Source: Penium margaritaceum
Taxonomy: Eukaryota > Streptophyta > Zygnematophyceae > Desmidiales > Peniaceae
DNA length: 64,000 nucleotides
Reading direction: 5' to 3'
Assembly: GCA_023375785.1 (NCBI GenBank)
Contig: SZWC01006816.1
Span: forward strand, 32,098 to 96,097
In this document: positions 37,701 to 48,110 of the stretch, in pieces
How the letters are laid out: each line of letters starts with the position of its first letter
Numbering within the stretch: the first letter of the stretch is position 1
Program-made: the position numbers and the translations under genes
The notes under the pieces: generated by a model
What the model saw: the letters and a program-made list of their open reading frames with translations, nothing else
What the model was told of the DNA's origin: nothing
Database searches by the model: none

Positions 37701-38374
37701 CGACTCCGACTCGGACTCCAACTCCGATTGCAACTCTGACTTTGACTCGGACTCCGCCTCCGATTTCGACTCCGACTCGGACTCCGACTCGGACTCCGAC
37801 TCTGACTCAAAGTCGGACTCTTACTCCGCCTACGACTCAGACTCGGACTCCGAATCCGGCTCTGAATTTGATTCCGAACCCGACTTCGACTCGGACTCTG
37901 ACTCGTACTCCGACTCTGACTCCGACTCCAACTCCGACTCTGACTCTGACTCTGACTCTGAATCTGACTCCGGCTTCGACAATGACAACAACTACAACTA
38001 CGACTTTGATTCCGACTCCAACTCCGACTCCGACTCTGACTCCAACTCCGACTTAGACTCCTCTGACTCAGACTCCGCCTCCGACTTTGACTCCGAATCC
38101 GACTCTGACCCCGGCTCAGACTCCGACTCGGACTCGGACTCCGACTCTGACTCTGCCTACGACTCTGACTACAACTCCGACTCCGGATTTGAGAGCGACA
38201 ACAACTACAAAAAACAAATCTGACACAGACTCGGACTCTGACTCCGACTCCGATTACGACTCTGACTCCGACTCTGACATGACTCCGACTCCAACAACGA
38301 CTCTGACTCTGACTCCGACTCCGAATCCAACTCTGACTCGGCCTCCGACCTTGACTCTGACTCCAACTCTGTTG
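25792..38374. repeat. 12.6-kb degenerate GACTCN hexanucleotide satellite with higher-order repeats
   Basis: The whole region is built of six-base units GACTCC or GACTCT with point variants. A pure run of about 20 GACTCT units lies at about 26760-26880. Longer-period structure is visible. A 269-bp segment is duplicated (starts 26672 and 26941), and another of about 264 bp recurs (marker at 31151 and 31415). The marker GACTATGACTACA and close variants recur at about 27741, 28616, 29322, 30141, 30771, 35081 and 35838. Long open frames on both strands (Asp-Ser, Thr-Pro, Ser-Glu, Arg-Ser repeats) arise because the unit has few stop possibilities. They switch frame within the array, so I do not call a gene. 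Confidence 0.93.
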
Positions 38375-39474
38375 AAGATTGCCCCTCTGCATGCCCAAGT
38401 GCGGCGATGGGAGGCACCGACGAGCCGCCAGAGAGAGGAAATTCCTCGTCGATGGATCTGGTGACTCGATGATTACTAGGATCCTAAAATGGAGGATTGC
38501 CCCTGAAATTGGACAAGTGTCTGAATTCGGTGGAAGTTGTTTCACCGGAATCGGACTAGTAACGAGGGAGATACGGGCTTCCAAAGTTGGGGTGTGCGTG
38601 GCGGTTCTGGGAGCCGGCCGCGGTTCGACTTCCGGTGAATAATTGACCGGAACGAGTAACAAAATGCCATCTGGGGATTTTGCTCCGGAAGATCTGCCGA
38701 GGCGTCCGGTGGATGATCCGCCGGATGCTAGTAGTGCAGTTTGTTACTGAGGGACTTAGCCAAATCTCTGGCTCGGTGTCCGAAACTCAGTAGTACGTTT
38801 TGTTACTCGGGGACACGGTCAAAATTCCGACTGGAGGTCCGGGAACAAGTTTCGACCCACATCAATCCCCATCACCGAACTCGATAATTAACTCATCAAA
38901 ACAGACCTCAAAGGCACGAGGGGTACCGCCACTACGCGTAGGGACATCTGTGCCTCCGGAATGGCGTTTTTGATGGGTCCTTGATGTGTGAGGGCGCCTC
39001 GGCGGGCGACGTGGTGCGCGCCTCCGACTGAGCGGCTGATTTGGGATGCTGTGCTTCGGATGACGTAGCGGGAGCAACGGTGATCCGAATCGCGCACGGT
39101 TTGGTGTGTTGGAGAGCTCATGACTAGCCCTACAAATGTTCAGATCATGTCCATGTTAAAAAACTAATACAAAATCGTGTTCTTCCCTTCGCAAAAGTGA
39201 TTGTCTCGCATTTGTCTTCAACTGCTAGAAACATAGCATGAGGCGACCAGAAAGCTCACGCTTGGACTCAGAACCACCCGCACAAAACATAGCCCTGAGC
39301 GCGGAAGACCCATCGGGCCACGTTGGAACCGCGCCCCATTTTTTTGACAAAGGGTTATGGGCCCACGGCCCTGACCGGTCTCCACATCACTCACGACCTT
39401 TCGCGGCGGACGGGATTGTCGTTGGGGACGACATCGCCGTTAGACTCTGAGGTCCCGGAGTTGAAGACTGCGCA
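38375..39474. other. Spacer before Copia element E; no gene recognised
   Basis: Contains a short imperfect tandem duplication (GTTTGTTACTGAGGGAC near 38740 and TTTTGTTACTCGGGGAC near 38800). It may include the leader or part of the 5' LTR of the adjacent plus-strand element, but no primer-binding site of the TGGTATCAG type was found. Confidence 0.4.
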
Positions 39475-40326
39475 ATGGCGCTGAAGGAGACGCAGGCCAT
39501 CCAGAAGTATGCGGGTGGCCCGGGCTTTGGGCTATGGAGGTGGCACTTCGAGATCCACCTCGTGCATAAGGGTGTGTTGCAGGTCATGTTGGGAACAGAA
39601 GTCCTTGACGAAGCAACAGCGACGGAAGCGCAGATGGAAGCCTTCGCAAAGAAGAACACGGAGGCGCTCATGCTGCTGGTGTCTAGGATGGCTGAGTCAC
39701 AGTGGGGCTACTTCCAAGGCTGCAAGTTGGCAGCCGAGGCTTGGCAAAAACTTTGTACCATCCGTCAATCCAAGTCGCTGGCAAACAAAATATTTGCCAT
39801 GAAGCGACTTCTGACGGTGAGAATCGAGGAGGGAGATGATGTCATCACCGCCATGCAGCAGATCGAGTCGCTCGCCTCACAATGCAACGATGTGGAGTGG
39901 AAGATCAACACGCAGCTGCAGGCGATGGCCCTCCTCATGGCCCTTCCTGACAGTTGGAGCCCTCTCATCACCGTCTTGGGAGGATGGGTAGAGGACAACC
40001 TCACCTATGGCACGGTCATAGAGTACATCCGCAACGAGGCATAGCGACGGAGCTACGGGGATTCCTCGTCTTCCTCATCGGCCCTCGTCACCAAAACGCG
40101 TGGTGGCGGAAGTGGGGGCAAGGGAGGTGGCGGACATGGCGGCGGCAAGAAGGGTGCCAAGAAGGGTGCGTGCCGCAACTGCGGCAAGGAGGACCACTGG
40201 GCCCGTGAGTGCACCGAGGAGGCAAAGGCCAGCGGCAAGGACGCCAAAGGCAAGAGTGCCCTCCTCAACAACACTCAGAACCACTACCTCAAGAAGGCTA
40301 ACCGGCGATGCCTTGACTCTGGAGCC
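39475..40326 (+). pseudogene. Copia gag with zinc knuckle, element E
   Basis: The ATG at 39475 starts a gag core of the Copia UBN2 type: YAGGPGFGLWRWHFEIHLVHKG, then AWQKLCTIRQSKSLANKIFA, IESLASQCNDVEW and LMALPDSWSPLITVLGG. The frame is cut by TAG at 40042-40044 and continues in register through a Gly/Lys-rich tract to the zinc knuckle CRNCGKEDHWAREC (CX2CX4HX4C) near 40170-40212. This element is on the plus strand and its gag differs clearly from A, B and C, so it represents another Copia lineage (Tnt1-like in appearance). Gag would package the element RNA. The stop makes this copy defective unless read through. Confidence 0.85.
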
Positions 40327-41190
40327 GAGGAGCACACCCAGGTCGAGAAGGTCGGGTTCATCAACTACACCAAGTCCAGCAAGTCCATGGTGGTTGTGAA
40401 CAAAAAGGTCCAGCCGGCAGCTGGCCAAGGAGACATGGACGTGGAGGTGGTGGTTGGTGGGAAGAGAGTGCAGCGCGTGATCAAGAACGTGCAGCACGTA
40501 CCTGGCTTGGCTGACATCCACTTGACGGACAAGGGGTACGAGGTGCTCTTCAGGAGAAGAGGGACAGTCGTGCGGAAGGACGGTGGCGGCGAGACCGTGA
40601 TGGAGGCTAAGCGCGAGGGAGGACTCTACATCGTGGAGACCAAGGTGATCCCCGCGGCGACAGATTCAGCAGGTTTGCAGGAACGCACCGTCAACCTGGC
40701 CAAGGGAGGGGGAGCTGATCTGGAGCTCTGACACCGACGACTGGGGCATTCCTCACCCGCAGTCATGAAGGAGATGGCAAAGCGCGAGCTGGTACGCGGC
40801 CTCGTCATCGACAGTGCGGAAGAGGCGACAGATGTAGCAAAGCAGAAAAAGTGCGAGCCTTGCATTTTGGGCAAGGCACGGCGCAAACCGTTCAACGAGA
40901 TTGTGAATCGCGCCTCAGACCTGCTGGAGGTCATGCACAGCGACGTGTGCGGACCATTCAAGACGGCGTCAAAGAGCGGCGCGCGTTACTTTGTCACCTT
41001 CATAGATGACTACAGCAGAAAGCTCTACGTATACTTCATGAAGCGGAAAGGCGAGGTCCTGGACCGGCTAAAGGAGTATGTCGCCGCGGTGGAGAGGCAG
41101 ACTGGCCGGAAGGTCAGAGCGCTACGCAGCGACAACGGCGGAGAGTACGTGGGCTGTAGCGGGTGGATGAAGCAACAGGGCATAAAATGG
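40327..41190 (+). pseudogene. Copia protease and truncated integrase, element E
   Basis: The frame continues from gag. The protease motif is CLDSGAEEHTQ near 40315-40345, followed by NVQHVPGLADIHLT. A TGA at 40729-40731 falls where relatives have Trp, before HRRLGH. The integrase zinc region is HRRLGHSS with CEPCILGKA. Core residues visible are Asp in MHSDVCGPF, IDDYSRKLYVYF and Asp in RSDNGGEY. The match ends at GIKW near 41190, before the expected catalytic Glu; unrelated sequence follows. No RT or RNase H of this element is in the window. No frameshift occurs in the 1.7 kb. Confidence 0.85.
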
Positions 41191-41898
41191 CGAGGTGGGG
41201 GGTGGGTCGTCCCCCCCCCCACCCTCCTCGCATTCGATAATGTATTGCGGATATGTTTTGGGTGGTGTATCTGGAGGGTGTGAAATCTAATACACAAGTG
41301 TACGAATACACTTGTGTACATTTTTGTGATGATTCACGATACACTCCCCGATTCAATCTCCCAATACACTCGTGATTATGAGGGGGGGGGGTGGGTTGCG
41401 GGCGAGGTCCAGAAACACACTAGTGTATATTTTTCCGGATCCCAATGATACACTACCCGATACATTCACCCGATACACTCCAGGGGGAGGGGGAGGGGAG
41501 GAATCGACTACAAGCGAACGACGTACGCGGTACTTGCGAATACTGCATAAAGCTACTGCATGACCCAATTCGTGAGAAATAACAGCATGCGGCTTCGCGT
41601 TGTTTCCATACAACAATATGTTTGACGGAAACACCCAAAAGAACGTTTGTGGACAGAACAGTATTAGAGTACCCAATTAGGGAGTTTTTGACTTCACGTA
41701 GAATTGACGAAGAATTACTAATTAAAGATTATGTTGAAAGTGTGTGAACCCCTTTGAAATGAAAGTACCTTGTTCACAAAGGAACTTGTGATGTTATAAC
41801 TGCATACACATCAGTAAACTTCTAGGAAGTGAAGATCTCCGAGGAGTACTATACATAGTTTATGGAGTGTATAAAAGTGAGTCGATTAACCATAACTC
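41191..41898. mobile_element. Probable relative of the 20077-24522 TIR element (right end clear, left end not resolved)
   Basis: The right end reads AGTGTATAAAAGTGAGTCG then ATTAACCATAACT, closely matching the right terminus of the 20077-24522 element (AGTGTATGAAAGTGGTC then ATTAACTCTAACT). The interior has the same vocabulary: the CACAAGTGTAC palindrome, GATACACTC words, G-runs and AACTTCTAGGAAG. It lies against the broken integrase of element E, which suggests that it interrupted that gene. No target duplication was found, so the left boundary is approximate. Confidence 0.5.
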
Positions 41899-42153
41899 GG
41901 TTGATGATGCTACGGTGGCCAGCATACGGACACCTTTTGGATTGCTCATAGCCGTTGAGACCCGGGCACTGGTACCGCCAGTTTCACGAGGAGACCCTCT
42001 CGTCGTCTGACTTGTGTATGATGTACATGACTCCTCAGATGGTCGCGACCCAGACACTTGGTAGGATCTACCAGTGTCGTGAAGAGACCTTGGGACCTTG
42101 CTTCTTCTCCAGAGGGACATCGGGCCTAGCCTCTGTGCTTGAATGGAAAGTAG

Positions 42154-42232
<79 letters not shown>

Positions 42233-42964
42233 TGGTTGACTGGTGCATATTGTGGTTCTGCATACGTTGTTGTTCCGTGCCTTGGCTCACTTGTTCTGGA
42301 GTTGACGGCCATGTCAGCCAAGGGGAGTGTTGGTTTATGTGGCTTCCACCTGTCACGAATGATGGAGACAGATTACCCATGTTTGAGATACCGCTCGTTC
42401 AGTCTCGGTGGTTTGAGACCCAGACACTTAGTCTATGCCAGTGCCCGGGGAGACCTAGCACTGATTTGTGATCAGATGTGTATAGCTTGTATGTGGCTGA
42501 GACCCGAACGTTCAGTGACATGTTCTGACGTCTCGGGAGGCCTAAACTTACCTAGCCTGACTAGCCGATAATGGCTGTGTGTCACCGTAGAGTCTGGATG
42601 TGTATGGGGTATATTGCATATTTTCTCGTCGGTCGAGACCCGGGCACACAGCTGACTTTTCCGGTGCCTCGGGAGATCTCCGTTGTGTAGTTTCATGTTC
42701 TGTGATACGTGTATTCCCCGTGCATGCCTTTTGGCACAACGGGGATGAAGGGGCCTGGTGGGCTAGCTGCCAGTTCCCAGTATATAAGCTCTCAGAAGGC
42801 CTCATTGTACTCTCTCCTTGTTCTTTCATGTCCTGAGTTCCATACTTAACCAAATTCTTGACATTTTGTAGTGCAATCACACTCAGAGCTCATGTTTGTG
42901 TTTGCATGGGCCTTCATGCCCTAATGAATATCAATTATGTATTGTGTGTTTTGTCATTCTGTGG
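41899..42964. other. No gene recognised; degenerate GAGACCC-type repeats
   Basis: Phrases around GAGACCCGGGCAC or GACCCAGACACTT recur at about 41957, 42046, 42414, 42498 and 42636, suggesting old tandem or dispersed repeats of roughly 90-400 bp. The region also holds the GT microsatellite listed separately. His-rich and Val-Cys-rich frames here come from the microsatellite. Confidence 0.4.
42156..42236. repeat. (GT)n dinucleotide microsatellite
   Basis: About 35 consecutive GT units with one interruption near 42227. Simple-sequence DNA. Confidence 0.95.
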
Positions 42965-43298
42965 CTCATATCATATTTCCCTGTGACAACTAAAGTGCTC
43001 TCGCCATTGTAGAAAACTCTGGTTTGTTTCATGCACGCACGGAGTACATATTGAGCATCACTTTATGTGTGATCTTGTGGTGCGACAGGCCATCTCCTTC
43101 ATTTGGGTCTGCATGGACATGCAACGGGTTGGCTTCATGACCAAGGCACTGACGCACATAAAGTTCATGATGTCCATTTGTCTTGTCAGGCTTTGTCCCT
43201 TTCTTGAGAGTGGCTGAGTGGGTGTGTGAGTATGGATTGTTGAGCATCGTGTTGCGCACCTCTATCAATTCTACACGTGTATGGGCTTGCATAAAATC
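42965..43298 (+). pseudogene. Copia RNase H relic, plus strand (element F)
   Basis: Plus-strand fragments read AIVENSGLFHARTEYIEHHF then RVGFMTKALTHIKFM, matching the end of RNase H of element C ([14 protein letters not shown] and [14 protein letters not shown]). One stop lies inside the CDN motif region. A polypurine tract and an LTR start follow in the correct order, so the 3' end of an element is preserved while its 5' part is missing. Confidence 0.78.
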
Positions 43299-43312
43299 GG
43301 GTCATGGGGGAG
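43299..43312 (+). other. Polypurine tract of element F; LTR begins at 43313
   Basis: GGGTCATGGGGGAG followed by TGTTGATATG, the same tract found before the 3' LTRs of A, B and C. The LTR length cannot be measured because no second copy is present. It probably extends a few hundred bases to the right. Confidence 0.7.
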
Positions 43313-43320
43313 TGTTGATA

Positions 43321-45469
43321 TGTAAGACATTCTTGTCTGTTTTTACAACTGACTATGACCACTCGTTCGTGTTCATGCTCATGTGGTTCCATTTTACGGA
43401 CCGAGCAGTCGCTGAAGCATCGGCGGGTGGTGGCTCCACCCACCCACACCTACCAGGGAGCTGACACGACGTCCCATGTATTTTTTGAGGTGCTTTGTGA
43501 ACTCTTAAGCCTGATTTGTATGTTTGCATTGTGTGTACATCAATTAGTGTTAGCCATTTACGTGTCATTTGTAATCGTAGCATCCAGCTCAAAATTCTGC
43601 ATCTATAGGTTTGGACGATGTTGTATTTGGATGCATGTGTGCAGAGTTAAGGCCAAAAGAGTGGTTTCTTACTGGCTCTAGCACAAACAGACACTATTGT
43701 GTGCGTCACCCATCCTGGGCCGCAGCTAGGCCTGTTAAATCGAGGTCCAGAGAAGATTTTTTTTAATCTCAAACTCATTTTTTTCCTTTTGAGTTCGAGA
43801 TGTCTCATATCGGGTACAAAGGACAATAAAATCTCGATCTTGTACCGGTTTGTGTTTTCCCCATCTCAATCTCATCTCGATCTTGCTTGAATCCAATTTT
43901 CTTGCAACGTACACTTTACAAGTCAATCCAAAGGGTGGAAAACCAAGATATCTCTCATTTCGGACGATAAGCCCCATCTGCCCCTATGTCAGAACAAAAA
44001 GCCCCATCTTCCCCTCCGTCAGAACAATAAGCTCCATCTATCCCTGCATTGGAACAAGATGCCTCATACGCCCCTACGTCAGAAAGATAAGCCTGATCCG
44101 CCTTTGCCCCAGAACAATAAACCTCATCCACCCCTGCCTTAGAACAGTAAGCCCCATTCGTCCCTTCTGCACAGACGCGGGTCTAAGGCGTAAAAATTAA
44201 ACGATATACCCCTCTTGTTTGTCAAAAGACATCATGTCGATGTCGCATGGAATGCAGCGTTGATATGCTGATGTCACCTTTTTGTTGGTTTTTCCACACC
44301 TCTCATTGTGCTTTCTTTTGTCTTCTCGGCTTGTGTACATCGGCATTCAGATGACTGATGGCAAGGCAGGACGCTGCTGGAGCGTCATCCGGTGGACTTG
44401 ACACGTGCTGAGGTCTACACGTGTCTTACTAGAGCCTCTTTCCCAGGCGTGAGACGTGCTCAGCTCCATTGGTGGAGCTCCACAACACTCACGCCACTGG
44501 CGGTCACTGCCGCCGCACTTGCTTCCCGTGCCCGTCCTGTGCTAAATCTGACTGCATCATTGCACTCGCAGCGTCACGTCTAGCCTAGGGTCCATGTTTC
44601 ATACTTTTCAGACACAGTTGGGTTTGGGATGATTCTGGCCTAGGCACCACTGGGGTTAGGGTGGTCATAACTCCTTGCTGCTATTTTTCTGGATGATTCT
44701 GACAGCACGACTGCGTTCGCAGCGTGAGAATTTTGGTATGGTCCAGTTCTGAGGGAAAATCGACAACATCCGGATTTCGGGTCGTCGGCTGTCTGGCAGG
44801 TCTCACCAAGAAAATCCTGCCTGCCAGAAAACAGGTCATTTTTCTGATTGGCTGGAAAACTGAGTAACAAGCTCTACAGAGCTGAGGAGGAGCTAGTTCT
44901 TGGAGGGGTCTCCCATTGTTGTCCATTCTCATTTGCTAATCACACTTTACTCAGTTTTGTCTGCCTTTCTAGTGCTAACTAATCAGCGCACAACTTTCCA
45001 CTCACAAAGTCTCAGAGCAGCTAGAGGAGGCAGCAGTGCAAAGCAACGAGTGTGGGGCCATGCCTACTCCAAGTGTGATACAGCCCCAACCAGCCACTCT
45101 AGGCTAGTTTCCAGCTTGATATCGGAGACAGAGAGCAATAGAAGCAATAGATCTGAGCAGCAACGAGGCGTCCCAGAAACGTGCCTGTGCAGGAGAAACT
45201 CTGCCGGATTTTTCCTGGCAGAGTTAGCCTGCCGGGTGGCATTATCAAAATTCTCCCGACGCGGGGGAAATGTTGCTGAAGTTTTCTGGCAGCACTGACC
45301 CTGCGACAGCAGTAGCGTTGGCAGACTCGCAACTGGCAAAACAACGAGCGACGTCGTGACAGCACCGACGCACGCGACGACGGCGCAAGACAAGGGGATT
45401 CTCCCCCTTCCCCCTTTTCCCTTTGCTGCTTCTGCCTCGGCAGCATCAACACCTTACACTGTAGCAGCC
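43321..45469. other. No gene recognised
   Basis: The first few hundred bases are probably LTR of element F. The remainder is intergenic apart from the 30-bp repeats at 43961-44170. Short open frames on both strands show no resemblance to known families. Confidence 0.4.
43961..44170. repeat. Seven tandem 30-bp repeats
   Basis: Units resembling AGAACAATAAGCCCCATCYG plus CCCCTRCGTC recur exactly every 30 bases, seven times, with substitutions but no length change. In one plus-strand frame each unit encodes a decapeptide of the form RTISPIxPxx. The surrounding frame has no recognisable domain, so a minisatellite is the safer call. Confidence 0.75.
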
Positions 45470-46060
45470 ACGGTAGCACCTGCAGTGCAGCCGTGGCTGC
45501 CGCAGCAGCCGAAGTAGTTGCCGCTACTACAGCAGAGCCGTAGCTGCAGTAGCAGTAGCAGCAGTGCAGCCGTAACTACTACAGAAACCACAGCCACCGC
45601 AACAGCTATAGTAGCCGAAGCAGCCGCAGCAGCTACAGAAGCTATAGCAGCCGCATAGCCGCAGCAACCGTAGCAGCCGTAGCAGCCGTAACAGCTGTAG
45701 CAGCCATGTGGCCGCAACAACTGCACTAGTAGCGCAACCGTAGCAGCCGCAACAGGTGTGCAGCCATAGCAGCTACACAGCCGTAGTAGCTGTAGCAGCC
45801 GCGCAACCGCAGCAGCTGTAGCAGCAACACAACTATAGTAGCCATGAAGCCGTAGTTGCCGCGCAGCCGCAACAGCCATAGCAGCCCCGACGAGCTATAA
45901 CAGCCGCAGCAATCACAACAGCCACGACAGTCGCAGCAGCCGCAGTAGCCGTAACAGCCGTAGTAGTTACAACAACAGTAGTAGCTGTAGTAGCCGTAAC
46001 AGTAGCAGCAATCGTAGCACCTGAGGATACAGGCACCGTAGTAATAGTGGCTGCGGTGGG
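45470..46060. repeat. Degenerate (GTAGCA/GCAGCC) trinucleotide-based array
   Basis: About 590 bp composed mainly of GCA, GTA and GCC triplets (CAGCCGTAGCAGC and variants). Frames encode Ala/Val or Cys/Tyr/Gly runs with no other sequence features. It lies where the outer part of the 3' LTR of element C would be expected. Confidence 0.8.
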
Positions 46061-46164
46061 GGCAGGGACTCAAAGTCCTTCAGCCTGCTCCCGGCATGCT
46101 AGTCCTGCAGGTTTTGCTGCCAGGGAACGGGTGGCATACGTGCCCGCTCCCCACGGATGAGGTG

Positions 46165-46459
46165 CATGTCACATGCATGTACCTCACAACAAACGGTGGA
46201 CACACAATGCAAAAACATGCAAATTGGGCCCACGGCAAGTCCATCGATAAAATCCTACAAGCTCTAGAAAAACTGCAGAAGGTCCCAGACAACATCCAAG
46301 ACTCTGGGGCGACCGTCGATGAGCTCCGAGCAGGTAGTCCACCACCAGACGACGCCCCGGTGCCACCTGGGTCTGCATCAGGGATTTGCACGATCATGGA
46401 CACGGGCAAGTGGTCGCAGTAAACTGTATAGGTCGACAGGAACGTCACAAATCATAACA
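46165..46459 (-). repeat. 3' LTR of element C (alignable part)
   Basis: On the minus strand it begins TGTTATGATTTGTGACG against the polypurine tract. It matches 61379-61670 over about 290 bp and then loses similarity, where a triplet repeat array is found instead. The full LTR length on this side is therefore uncertain. Confidence 0.75.
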
Positions 46460-46474
46460 CTCCCCCATGACCCG
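46460..46474 (-). other. Polypurine tract of element C
   Basis: CGGGTCATGGGGGAG on the minus strand directly before the LTR start TGTTATG. Confidence 0.78.
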
Positions 46475-46569
46475 ATGGTACACATGTCCATACACGTGCA
46501 GAACTGAAACGAGTGCAAGGAAGAGTACAGAAACAGTCATGACAAGGCATTGACACACCACTCAACCAC

Positions 46570-47043
46570 TCTCAGGCAAGGGGCGAAGCCCAACAGAACA
46601 AATGGCCACCAGAAACTTCCCACGCTCCAGTGCCTTCGTCAAGAAGCCAGCACGCTGCATGAGAGTGCCGACCCATATGTCGAGATCACGGGTCGCTCCA
46701 CCAGATCACGCACGAAGTGATGCTCAACCGCAATATGCTTCGTGTGAGCATGAAAGACACCAGAGTTCTCCACAATGGCAGGAGCACTCTGGTTGTCACA
46801 GCGAAGCACAATGGCGGGCACTGACATACCCAACTCAAGGAACAGGCGTTGCAACCACACTGCCTCAGTAGCCTCTGTACCCAGAGCAACGTACTCTGCC
46901 TCCGACGAGCTACGTGCAATGCAGTCCTGCTTACCACTACGCCATGACACAACAGTACCACCGAGCAGGAACATGTAACCGGTGCGACTTCATCCATCTG
47001 GGCTCCAGGCCTAGTCATTGTCGGTGTAGCCGTCTAGAACCAC
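46570..47043 (-). pseudogene. Copia RNase H of element C
   Basis: Motifs are [43 protein letters not shown] and [19 protein letters not shown] interrupts the frame just after the first Asp motif (near 47011), and a frameshift near 46690 precedes [14 protein letters not shown]. It is the last domain before the polypurine tract. Confidence 0.85.
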
Positions 47044-48110
47044 CGAGCACTGTCGGTGAAAGCAGAGTCCGAGGTACGGCGTAGAAACCACATACCACAC
47101 CACTCGTACAGCCGCCTGGAGGGCTCTAGCACGTGGAGCCTGCAAAAAATATGCAAGGAGGTTCACGGCAAAAGCAATGTCGAGGCGTGTGGTAGTGACA
47201 AGGTACATCAGAGATCCGATGAGGCGGAGGTACAAGGTAACATCCACTGTCTCCCCCAGTTGTGTAGGATCGTCCACCTTCAGGACATCCTGCCCATCAG
47301 GTGTGAGAGATATGGAGGTCGTGGGTACTGCACCAATGAGCTCACTGAAGCATTCCCCCAGAACGCATGCGTATCGGGCCTGATGGAACTGAAGCATCCG
47401 GTGTCTGCGGTCTCGTACGGTCTCCATGCCAAGAAACACCGCTGCAGGACCAAGGTCCTTCATCCTATAGGCAGTCTGGAGGACCGCCTTGGCCTCCTTC
47501 ACAGCCTCCATGGAGGGAGACGCGATTAGGAGGTTGTCCACATAGACCACGATGGCGGTGAACCGCTCAGGCGCCTGTCGGATGAAGAGAGAGGGATCTG
47601 CCTCGCTCTGTACATATCCCGCACGAGTCAGAGTGCCTGTGATCTCCTGGTTCTAGCACCGAGGAGACTGCTTGAGTCCGTACAAGGACTTGCGCAAGCG
47701 CCAGACCTTGTCACCGTCCTCAAAGCCTGGTGGCTGGACCACATAAATCTCCTCATCCAAAGAGCCATGGAGGAACACATTGTTCACATCCATCTGGTGC
47801 AGTTCCCAATCATGCTGAGCCACCACACCAAACAGAGCGTGAGCTGAGATCATGCGACTGACAGGGGAAAAAGATCAATGTAATCAACGCCCTCGATCTG
47901 AGAGTACCCCTTGATGACCAAGCGAGCCTTGTGGCATTCTAGTGAGGCATCTGTCTTCACCTTCTTGCAAAAGACCCACTTGACCTGAATCGCCTTCCTC
48001 CCAGGTGGAAGGTCGACTAGCTCGTAAACTCCATGCTCTTTGATGGCACGAAGCTCATCCTCGCAAGCAGTGCGCTAGGCGTCGGCATCCTCTAATGAGA
48101 CGGTATCCCT
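47044..48110 (-). pseudogene. Copia reverse transcriptase of element C
   Basis: Motifs read in order HQMDVNNVFLHGSLDEEIYV, VWRLRKSLYGLKQSPRC, then TAG at 47653-47655 where relatives have Trp, then the catalytic loop as YVDNLLIASP. The second Asp of YVDD is replaced by Asn, which would abolish polymerase activity. The fingers region near 47870-48060 (LPPGRKAIQVKWVFCKK) is in a shifted frame. The C-terminal part LYLRLIGSLMYLVTTTR leads into RNase H. Confidence 0.87.

Noticed and set aside
41860-42380. His-Thr-rich frames
   Set aside because: They read through the (GT)n microsatellite.
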